Source: Bugulina stolonifera (taxonomy: Eukaryota; Bryozoa; Gymnolaemata; Cheilostomatida; Bugulidae). Taken from it: a DNA stretch of 64,000 nucleotides. Below the pieces are notes generated by a model. That model was not told the DNA's origin and made no database searches. It saw nothing but the letters and a program-made list of their open reading frames with translations. Shown in pieces: positions 34,401 to 46,400 of the stretch. Made by a program: the position numbers and the translations under genes. Position 1 is the stretch's first letter, and every line of letters begins with the position of its first letter. The stretch covers positions 3,325,219 to 3,389,218 of the forward strand of contig OW285191.1 in NCBI GenBank assembly GCA_935421135.1, written 5' to 3'.

Positions 34401-37400
34401 ATGGTACGCCAAGTCGTATCTTACATCTGACACTCATTATTGTGTGCATACATGTATATATCTGCTTGTACTTTATTCCTATATTGTTGTATATGATTAT
34501 ACGATTATATCTAAGTCTTTTAATGCCTTTTATACCCATGTACAGAGGCCCGACCTCTCAGAATCCATTGATATTCATTTTGTACATGGATTGGACCATT
34601 ATAAGCAACTTTTGTAGAAACCGACCTATTTTGGGTCGGCCGTCGGGCTTCCGGCGGCCATCTTGTTGCGCAACTTCCGGACGACCACACGTCGTCTTTT
34701 CCCGACGTCACGTCGGCCGGAAGTCCTTATACTATATAAAGGGCACTGTTTTACTGTTCATTGTCTCAGTCTACACTTGGCTTTCAATAAAGACACATCT
34801 ATACTTGATACAGAGACTTTCACTTCCTTTTGTCAGGTCATTCGCTTAGCGAACCGCCTACTAGGTCGGATCACTCTCTTTCATTGTATAGTCTGAAGGT
34901 CAGACTTGGGACCAGATGGGTCGTCTTTGGTAGTTTTTGGGCTACTGAGACCGCTCGATCTTTCATGTAATGCGAAGTCCTATTACCACTCATAGGCACT
35001 TCATTTCTGGGTCGATAGTCGTCCAAGGACGACCGCACCAAATCACAGAAACCATTACATTGGTGGCAGCAGTGGGATTCTAAGGTCGTACTCTTACGAT
35101 ACGAAGTGAAGGAAGGTGACCTCGGCCTCGGGTAACCCGACCGACCTCATTCTTCAATACTTCTACGGCGATTAAGGACTCGGACCCGGGAACCTTGGAT
35201 ACGAGAAGGTGACAAACGCTAAAGTGCACCCATAATTCTCGTGGTTCCGCTGGATGTAGCCCGACCTACGCCGGATCTTCAATCAAAGACCGACCTCGGA
35301 TCCAGAATAGATTGACGGTACTCAGTACGCCGACTAGGCCGACACGGCCTAATAAATCAAAGCAGTTTTTACTCACCACCATGACACATTACCAAGAATA
35401 CCCCGACTCGGGTGAAAAGCCCACCTTTAACGGAGAAGGAGACGTACACTTCTTCATTAAGAAGTTCAAGTATATAACTCAAACCAAGGGTTGGAATCCA
35501 CGGCACAGTCTCCTACACCTCCGGGAAGCCCTCCACGGCCCTACCTGGGACCTCGGACGGGCCGACACGGTTGAAGCTATCTTTCTCACCCTACAAAATC
35601 AGTACAGCCTCACGGCCTCGGCCGCACGGCAACAGATCAAATACATCAAACAAGAACTACACCGGTCTCTTCAAGAACATGCCGACCTAATTAGTAAGTT
35701 GCTAGCTATCGGCTATCCCGAGATGTCCGAGTCGACCTTGGAGCGATGGTCGACCGAAACATTCTGCAGTACCCTACAAGACACCTCCTTGATGGAACAC
35801 TTGATGATCACCAACCCGACCACTCTGGGTCGGGCCCTTCGGGACAACCGTGCTTATTATGCTATCAGCGAGCGACTACCAAAGGCTGAAACCAAAGAGC
35901 CAGCCGTCGGGACTGAGGCATCAGCCAACCCCAACAGGGACGGACATACTCCGAGCAAAACCCCTCAGGAACCAGGAGGTGACTGGATACCCGGGAGACG
36001 CCACCCACGCAGGAAAATAAGCCGGCGGGTACAACCACTTCCCTTGGCCAACCGGTTTCATGCCCGGGACTCCATGGAACCTGCACCTACCGGCCACTAC
36101 TTAGAAGGAACAGTAGCCGGACGGCCGACTCGGTTCTTGGTCGACACAGGTAGCAGCACTAACTTGTTAAATAAGAAGGTTCATGATCGACTACCCCCTA
36201 GTAAGAAGAAGAAGATGCGACAAACCAAGACACACGGCGTAATGGCCGACGGATCCCCACTCCCCTTCGAAGGAGAGACTACATTGCCGGTGAAACTACC
36301 TGGACTTCCTCCGACTGAAGAGGACTTCCTAGTTGGGAAGATACAGGAGGATGCCATCATGGGACTCCCCTACCTACACAAGAACAAGTGTACCTTAACT
36401 TTCCAAGAGCTCCAGGTCATCATAAACGGCAAACACATTCCCTGCAAAGACCGACACGGGCGACCCCTCCCCGGTCGGTTACGGACCATACGGCAGCAAA
36501 ACATACCGCCTCACTCCGAGGCCATCCTCCAAGGGTGTCTTGTGACCCCTACTGCTCCAGCCATGGGGATGGTGGAGCCCGTTAAGAACGGACCTTTAGT
36601 GGCTAACAGCATCGGCCGAACCGACGCGGCCGGACAGATCCCTGTCCGTTGCATGAACCCCACAGACCACACCCTCAACCTTCGGGCGGGAGCAACTATC
36701 GGCACATTTACCGAGGTCCAAACAGCCGATGTAGAAGCTCAACAAACTACTCCCCAGGAGACTCATACCCGCACAGCACAGGGAGAAGCAGATTCCCCGA
36801 AACCACCCGACAAAGGAGGTGGAACCCGGGAAGATGTGCCGGATCACCTACAGGAACTGTACCACAAGGCCCTTCCCCAGTGCGATACACCGGAAGAACA
36901 ACAGAAATTGAAGGCCTTGTTGTGTTGTTATTCCACGACTTTCAGTACTAACGAAGATGACCACGGACAGACCCACCTAGCGGAGCACTCCATTCCGGTG
37001 GAAGTCGGGACTCGACCCATCCGTCAGCCCCCCCCCCCCCCCCCCCCCCCATCGACTCGGGCCCGAGAAAGAGGCCGAAGCCGAGCGACAGGTCGAGAAG
37101 TTGGCACGTCGAGGGCTGATAGAGCCTGCTGAAGGAGCCTGGAGTTCGCCAGTAGTCCTCGCAAAGAAAAAAGATGGCACTTGGCGATTCTGCATCGACT
37201 ACCGCAAGTTAAATGCGGTGACTACACAGGACGCATACCCCCTGCCCCGAATAGACGACAGTCTGGATGCTTTGGCCGGCAGTAGGTACTTTAGCACCCT
37301 CGACCTCACTAGTGGATATTGGCAAGTACCCCTAGATGCAGACGCACAAGAAAAGGCCGCCTTCGTAACTCGGTCAGGGTTTTGGAAGTGGAAAGTCTTC

Positions 37401-40400
37401 CCTTTCGGACTTACATCAGCTCCCGCCACCTTCCAGAGATTAATGGAGAAGGTCCTACAGGGGCTGCACTGGAAAACACTATTGTTATATCTGGACGACA
37501 TCATCGTCATGGCACCCGACTATGATACTCACTTAGCCCGACTGGAAGAAGTCTTTCAGCGCCTCCAGGCCGCAGGCCTCAAACTCAAACCAGGCAAGTG
37601 CAAGCTTTTACAGACACAGGTCCATTACTTAGGACATGTCGTGCACCGGGATGGTACCTCCACAGACCCCGCCAAGGTGCAAGCCGTACGGGAGTGGCCT
37701 CAACCTTCTAACCTCAAACAGTTGCAAGCCTTCCTCGGGATGGTCGGATACTACAGACAATACATAGCGGACTTCGCCAGGATCGCCCGGCCCTTGCATG
37801 TCCTCACCTCTAAAAACTCGGCTTGGCGTTGGACTGGAGAGGAAGAAGCAGCCTTCGAGGACCTAAGGTCCCACCTTCTTCAGGCACCCGTGCTGGGTTA
37901 TCCCAACCCCCGACTACCCTACATCTTGGATACAGATGCCAGCAACGAGGCTGTGGGCGCTGTTTTGTCTCAAATACAAGACGGACAAGAACGGGTAATC
38001 GCCTACTATAGTAAAACACTGGACGCAGCAGAACGCAATTATTGCGTTACGCGTCGGGAACTTCTGGCCGTTGTCAAGGCTGTGAAACACTTCCGGCCCT
38101 ACCTATATGGACGACAGTTCCGGCTGCGTACCGACCATGCCTCTCTCAGGTGGCTCAGTCAGAGAAAGGAGCCTTCTCACCAGGTCGCTCGGTGGCTAGA
38201 AATACTCGCTGAGTTCGATTATCTCCTAGAACATCGGGCGAGAAACCGACACGGGAATGCCGATGGATTGAGCCGGAGTGTCTGTGCTCCATGTAAACAG
38301 TGTAAGAGGATAGAAGAGAGAGACGGTGGACCCAGCAGGGAGTCCCTCCTCGTATGCACACTACAACCGACTAATCGGTTGCTCCTACAACAATCTCAAG
38401 ATGACTCTACTATGGCCTTGATATATGCAGCTGTGAAGAACGACACCCCACTGGATCCCCTGACTCTGGAGCAAGGAGGTCCTGAACTTAAACACTGGCA
38501 TGAGCGCCTAGGAGCCATGCGAATCAGCGACCAAGGCATCCTGCAACTACGCACTATTCGGCAAAGCCGAGACGACTGGGTTGATCTTTGCCCCTGCATG
38601 ATACGTCAGAACATCATCTGGCAAACCCATAGTCTCGCACACACTGGAGTACAGAAGACACTAGCCCGGCTGGCACTGCGCTGGTATTGGCCTGGAATGC
38701 AGAGGGACATCCGCGAGGCTATCTCCTCTTGTGAAGTCTGTCAGGCCGCCAAGAATAGTCGACTCTCTTCCAACCCTAATAGGAGACGGATGCACGCAGG
38801 ACGCCCCTGGCAGAAAATAGCCATCGACCTCGTCGGACCACTCCCCCAGACACCCAGAGGGAATCGATGGATACTGGTACTAATAGACCACTTTACTCGG
38901 TGGGCCGAGGCAATTCCCCTACCCGATGCTACGGTACCCACGGTAGCCACCACATTGGATGAGCAAGTGTTTAGTCGATTTGGACTCCCTGAGCACGTGC
39001 ACACCGACCAAGGAGCACAGTTCCAGTCGCGACTAATGGTTGAATTATGTAGACTCTGGAAAGTCCGAAAGACCACTACTACCCCCTATCATCCTAAGTC
39101 CAACGGATTAGTGGAACGGGGAAACCGGACATTGGGGGATGCTCTTCGGACTGCACTTCTCCGAGAAGACACTACAGACTGGGACCTCCTCCTACCTTCT
39201 CTCCTAAGGACTATCCGGGCCACCCCCCACTCCGTCACTAAAGAGACCCCTAACTTCCTCATGATGGGACGAGAGCTACGATTGCCAGATGACCTACAGC
39301 ACCCACAACCCTCTCCATCTGCCGTCACTCTGCAGGAATACACCCAAGAGGTGCGCAAAAATATGGCTGCTGCCCACGACATCCAACGGGAGGACCAATC
39401 CCTGGTGCGGGCCCAAGAGCCACCCTTCGCCACACACTTTCGCGAAGGAGACTTAGTGATGATGGCTAATTACAGACGGCGAAAGGGAGAGAACCCTAAA
39501 TTACAACAAAAATTTATAGGGCCCTACGAAGTCAAGAAAGCTCACGCCGACCACTCTTACCTGATAGAATGCCAGGGACAAAGCTCAGTACAGAGTGGAG
39601 AGCGACTCAAACTTTTTAAGCCCTGTCCCTACCCTATGGGACAGATTCCCGGGTCGAGAGAACTGGCCCTGCGGCCAAATATGAAAGGAGCACGAATCTA
39701 CCCCAGAATACTCCCTGAAGAAGAGGATGAAGGACCTGCACCACGGCAAGTACGCCGGGTGCCTGAACCTCCCCCACTGGCACCAGAACCTCCTCCCCTC
39801 CATTCGGAGCCGCCATCTCCAGTTCCCGACCCTCAGCCACAGGTGTCAATTGATAATCCACCCTCCGAAGTAGCTAGGAATACTCCAACCAGAGAACCCG
39901 ATGTCTTTCCCCGACGGTCCCAACGCTCTAGACGCTTTCCGGTTCGTTACGGCGACCTGTATCGTTACCAATATGTGACAACTCCATCAGGCGCCAGCCC
40001 ATCCAGTAGGAAAGGAGACGGATTGATATTCACCCTAGAACGGCCTCTTAAGACACTGTACCGTACCCTCCTTAACTTGACACTAGAGACACCCATGCCC
40101 TAGTGTGAGGGGGCTATGTGATGGTACGCCAAGTCGTATCTTACATCTGACACTCATTATTGTGTGCATACATGTATATATCTGCTTGTACTTTATTCCT
40201 ATATTGTTGTATATGATTATACGATTATATCTAAGTCTTTTAATGCCTTTTATACCCATGTACAGAGGCCCGACCTCTCAGAATCCATTGATATTCATTT
40301 TGTACATGAATTGGACCATTATAAGCAACTTTTGTAGAACCCGACCTATTTTGGGTCGGCCGTCGGGCTTCCGGCGGCCATCTTGTTGCGCAACTTCCGG

Positions 40401-43400
40401 ACGACCACACGTCGTCTTTTCCCGACGTCACGTCGGCCGGAAGTCCTTATACTATATAAAGGGCACTGTTTTACTGTTCATTGTCTCAGTCTACACTTGG
40501 CTTTCAATAAAGACACATCTATACTTGATACAGAGACTTTCACTTCCTTTTGTCAGGTCATTCGCTTAGCGAACCGCCTACTAGGTCGGATCACTCTCTT
40601 TCATTGTATAGTCTGAAGGTCAGACTTGGGACCAGATGGGTCGTCTTTGGTAGTTTTTGGGCTACTGAGACCGCTCGATCTTTCATGTAATGCGAAGTCC
40701 TATTACCACTCATAGGCACTTCATTTCTGGGTCGATAGTCGTCCAAGGACGACCGCACCAAATCACAGAAACCATTACAATATAACATAGAGAATATGGC
40801 ACAGTAGCAGTGTGATATATAGAGGATATAGCACATTATCAGTGTGATATATATTATAGAGGATATAACACAGTAGCAGTGTGACATACATGTACATGTA
40901 TATATATATAGCACAGTATAGCAACACAAGATATGCATATTACATGCACAAATATTATGAATATTGCGTAGTAGTAGTGGTATTACATGTAGTAGTAGTA
41001 CTAGTAGTAGCAGTATTAGTAGCAGTATTAGTAGCAGTATTAGTAGCAGTATTAGTAGGCATATGAGTAGTAGTGGTATACCAGTTACATGTGTATATTA
41101 TAATGTAGGAGATATGGAGTCAAAGTGACCCCCCTTTTATTCCTACTGGTAGTTTTTGAGGGCTTTAGTATTCAGCGGTCTTATATTATGCATCCAAATA
41201 CATGGTAGAATGGAAGATGCGCACAACACAAGGTAGTATAACGCATAGACCAGTAGAGCATATTATTTATTTTACTCCGCACATACCTGGCAGTGGGTTG
41301 AGCATAGGTCTACCAGAGAACGACTTGCTTTGGCCAGGAAACTCTGCAGACGCATCTTTTGAACTTGGTTTCACCGTTCGATTTGTTGAACTAGATTCGG
41401 CTTTCGGAGACTTATCTGATTTGCTGTACATATAAACATAATTTTGACAGTTTAGATTGAGTTACAATAGCAATACCATGTGACATTACGATGAATATGT
41501 ATGCATTCACAATTTGCTGGAAGACCAGGGGCCACAATCTGAGCGAGAGATGAAGAAATGACGCTCATCGCGACATAAGCTACAGAACAAATATGGCTGC
41601 TAATCAAGTGATCATGGATGTTGTTTTCACCTTGACCTTGGCATAAAAATGCACGACAAGTAACCACTCAAACTCTGTTTCTATAAAAGAGATGGTCAGT
41701 ATGTGAAATTGAGTTCCAGACTCGAACTCCAGTCCAGAAGGACTGCCTTCTAACAGTAGTAAAGGTAAAGTCCGGGATCTGTTATACAAAGTGTGACCAG
41801 ACACCATAGCAGATGTGCATCTAGAAGGTTCTAGATACTAAGGGATTTTATGATGGGTACTTGTTCAATTAAAAGGGTGCATAGACACGTAAAGTGAGTA
41901 GGAAAGGTAGCTATAGGTCACTTGAATGTCTGGAATGACAACTCCAGCTTTACAAAAAAAAATGTAGTTTCAGCATGCAGAGTATTTATGATTTGATTTC
42001 ATAGAAATTTAACAGATTTCAAAAGTATGATAGCTTTGTTATAGAAGTCGACCGCTGGCGGTTCCTGGTAAACTAGAAATTAACTATTAATGTTACTATT
42101 ATTTGGGTTGTTCATGCATAAACAAGGAATAAGATATAAGCTCTAATGCATGTAGAACTAGAACGCGAACACAAGTACCGAATATCCCTTAGGCATTGAT
42201 AGCCCCATAAACTCATATAGGATTAAAAACTAGTAAAAGTGACTAGGCTACATGTATAAGAGGATAATTATATGAGTACAGTATAACATGGGATTATAGA
42301 GACTGACATACCAGATATAATATTATATAATACTATGTAGATAAAGTGCAGTATAACAAGATTGTAATATAGAATACCTGATAACTCCTAGAGAATGCAA
42401 TGTCACCCTAAATGCATAATATAATCAAGTAGAGTATGATAAACAGTGACTGTGTACACAGTGAAAGCAGTACAGACAATAAAGTGGATACATAGCAACA
42501 TCATAAACAGTGAACCAGATAGTCTGACTGCGCTAGCCTGTGCTTTCCCCAATTGAAACAAATTAAAGGCTAAGGTACAGATTGTTTGTTTTCTTTGTAA
42601 TTTTAGAAAAGGCTGATCTGTGTGTAATAACAAGAAACAATGCAGTTATTGTTATTTTACTTTAAGGCTAATAGAATAGGTAAGTTATTAGCTAAAGTAG
42701 CACAGTGTGGCAGTTATTATCAGTTGCAGTTAACACTGCAATGCATTCTACTACTTTGGGGTAAATTCTAAATATATAACACACTGTAGCAGTCGCTAGT
42801 AGTATAACAGCTTACCTGAATGTACCGGCTGGTTTGCTATTAGAAGGGGCTGAACCTGTCAGGTGAGCACTACCTTCTACTGTCAAAGAATCAATGCTGT
42901 GTGTCGGTGAACTGCTAGCGGTGTAGTTGACACTGGCTGTAAGGTGGATGTAAAACACATAAGTACACACATGTAGTAGCTAGCGTAACACGATTATCAT
43001 TAGTATTATTGGAGGGTCGATGCAAATGCCAACAGCTGCGGTGAATTGTTTGTCACTGGGAAAAGGTACCATTCCATGCATAACTTGGCAGTTAATAACG
43101 GTCTAGCTATGCACAGAGAATCACTGCTACTCGTGAACAGTATGCAGAGATAAATGTAGGATGAAGTATGTAAACCTATACATGAAAGTCTTGAACTAAA
43201 ATGAACTAGAGTAACCCTACATTACAGAACAGGAAAATTAATATAAAGAGAGTTGCTGCTCACCAAGTAGTAGATCCTCTCTCTGTCGACTACCTTTACC
43301 TCCACTCTTCTTTGGTGACTTCAGATTAGGTTCATCTGCCCATGTCTGTTTGGGTTTCATCGGCGACTCGGGGGCTTTGGGTGACTACATACACATACAT

Positions 43401-46400
43401 GTACATAAACATAGGCTAACAAATACATAATGCCCTTTAGAATAATATACCAGCGCGCAGTGTGGAGGGTCTTATATGCTATCCACATTGTCCTCATAGC
43501 TAATGACCAACAACCAACTCACAAGCTATCGGCAATAGTGGTACACTGCTGTAAGCAACATGGTTAAACTATGCAATGTACAATGTATATACCATGCGTA
43601 CCTGGCCCTCTTCCCATGGAAGTTTGGACTTCTTGCCGGCACTAAGATGGCGGCGCCCATCAAGTGAAGCGCTGCTCTGTCGACTCGTACTTTCCAGGTC
43701 CTCCAGTCTCATGCTCCTTGCACTGGTTCCCCCGGTTCCAGAACCAGCCAGGATCCAGTCAACGTCAGCACCTTGGTGCCCCAGGGATCCATTGCGAGAC
43801 GCATTTGGATTGGGTAATTGTACAGCATATTCTAAAGCATAGTATGTGATATTTGTTAGTGCAGTAACACAGTAATAAATTGTATCATATGGTTACATAT
43901 TTACCATCACCTGTGCACACGTACCACCCACTAATTGCACGATCGTGGCTAGAGAACCGCTACGGGAGAGCTTGGAATTATGGATAGGCCTACAAAGCAT
44001 ACAAAAGCACCGATTTAGTACAAACGATGACTCACCAATTAGATTGTCCTCATTTCGTCTGGGTAGAGAACGGCGAGATAGACGAGCTTGCACAGCAGCC
44101 ATTATCCCTTCGCTGTCACTGCCGTATGATTGTTCTAAATTTTCAACAGCATTGGATAGCGGCTGAAGTTTACCAGCACCTAGACATTGAGCGAGCACGG
44201 CAAAGCATTCTAGACTGGCGTGGCGCACACCCCTCTTGCTGTCTAATAGACAGTACGCCATACTGGAACACAATGATGGTAAATCAAATTCATACGAAGG
44301 GAATGTCAGTAGAGCATTAATAATAGAGTTGATAGCTTCAGACCGAACCCTCGGGCTTCTGTGTGAAAGGTTATCACAAAGCATTAGCAAGACTAATTTG
44401 GGACCTAAAATCTGCATTAGCTGTGTGATGACCTTAGTTATTGCCTGACGAATAACATTCTTATTGTCTCCCATTCGCTTAGTTAATGTCTGTAGAACAG
44501 GCTTAAGGTGAGGACGTATTTCCTGTGATGATTTCTCCACTAAGATACCTATGATCTCTAGAGTAACAGTAATTATTCGGAAGTTATTGTCTTCCAGTAG
44601 GTTGTTGAGCATGGAAAGAAATGGTTCAATATGAGATATCAGAGGATTAATAGAATGAAGATTCTCTAGTATCAGCTTCAGTTGTTCAATCGCTTGAGAT
44701 CTATTTCTGAAGTTCTCGTCTGATAACTGGTTCATAACCAGAGGCGGAATTACTCCAAAATACAACTCAGTCAATGGCTGCGACTGTGAGCTTGCAACAG
44801 AGCTACCTCCATTATAGAACTGTTGTGTTGGGCTTGCTGGTTCCACAGTATCGAGTTGAAAGTTAGCCTTATTGCAGTAATACTCTCTCAGTTTAACTTG
44901 CAGTTTCATAAGATACGATTTAAACTTTTGGTCACCTGTACTAGTGCGTATTTTATTGAGGGTACCAAGAGCCAGACTGTGCACATGATCGTCTTCCTCA
45001 CGATCCACCAATTTCTTGCACAAACTAGCAATGATATCGGTGAAATCTTCAGAAGCGAAATCTGCTGTTATTAACAACGGAAGTGCAACAGTCGACTCTT
45101 TTCTCACCTTTGGATCAACATTTTCAAACCCATATTTTATGTAGTAGCGCATAAGAAGAGGCATATCATTTGTGTATTTCATGTATGTGTGTAGCGTTTG
45201 GATGACGCTCCTCCGTATCACAATTCTGTGATCACCGATATTGAATATAAGGCGTGGCAGTATAAGGCTAAGGCAAGCATCAACATCATTCCTTAAATGT
45301 GGCATGTATTCAGATATCAAGGTCATACACTGTCTTCTCACATCCCAGTTTGTATCGGAAAGGACATGGTCAAAAGCCTGAAACAAACCAATGATGTTTG
45401 GAAAAGGTAGCTGTTGATGTACACGTACCGCAGCCCTCAAACCTTCTAAAACCTCAGCTCTTGCGTGGAATGTGTCATCTGTGAGCTGAGTTATCACCTC
45501 CCGTTCATCAAACGTTTCCACTTCATTCATTACAACATTGAAGTCACGCATCATAGCAGTTTGTGAGGACTTGGGGGTATAAGTTGGATAAGATTCCAGT
45601 GCAGTCCCTATAAGCAAACATAGATATATGTTTTACATGTACCGGTTACAAAAAAATTCACCTATTCAACAAATTAAGAAATAAAACAAAAGTAACCAAT
45701 ATCTAGAAGACATTGAGTTGACCAAGAAATGTTAAATTGAAAATAATGTAATTTATCACATGCATTCATGCTTCGACTTTCCCGCATAATCATAAGCTAC
45801 ATTCACAGCACTAGTAGTGTGTTCTTGGAGCGAAGATTATTCACTGAAGGGATTTAGGGTCTTTTAATTAATCTAACGAAATCCAGTATTTTAATTTTAA
45901 TCTAATGATATCCGGCTTTAAGTGAGAAACCTAGCTGTCACAACCACAACCCATCGATAAGGCCAAGAAAGTACAACTCAATTCATCTATCTTGTAGCTA
46001 TCCATACAGTCGTTATTGGTCAATCAGAGCTTTGACAAACTATGAGAACAGCAGTCAAGCTTGAGATTATCCTCACTTTCCATAGTAGCTGCTCAAATTC
46101 CAAAAGACAGCAGTTGATATTCACATGAACACCCTTAACTCCAAAACTGTAAAAACCGGTAGAGTGTCATACGTCACTATTGATTGAATAAGTTTCTTAT
46201 TTATGTTTGGTCATATCTGTATGCATCTTCCACGTGATTCAACGACACAGAAATAGGCTGGGGAATATCCAAACCCCTTTTACACACTATTGGTTACTCA
46301 TTGAAGATCTTGCCTACAGTTGACTAGCTGACAGTAGGAAATTATTGTTGGTTTCTAGCAGATGAAACATGTTGTATAATGCTTGTATATATTGCATTGT

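Larger units (their letters stand above)
34397..40779 (+). mobile_element. Element B: Ty3/gypsy LTR retrotransposon with gag-protease and pol
   Basis: 6383 bp with ATAT at 34393-34396 and 40780-40783. LTRs of 663 bp (34397-35059, 40117-40779) differ at two positions that I see. The internal order is Gag, protease, reverse transcriptase, RNase H, integrase, the Ty3/gypsy order. It lies in intron 6 of TOGARAM1, antisense to that gene, and was inserted into a small tandem repeat containing GTAGCAGTGTGATATA, seen on both sides. A run of 23 C at 37028-37050 separates the two main frames. With nearly identical LTRs it could be recently active. Confidence 0.95.

Noticed and set aside
43893..43980. 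C-terminal end of the 574-codon minus-strand frame
   Set aside because: It is intron read-through. The exon at 43831-43602 joins exon 2 in phase and matches the vertebrate protein.
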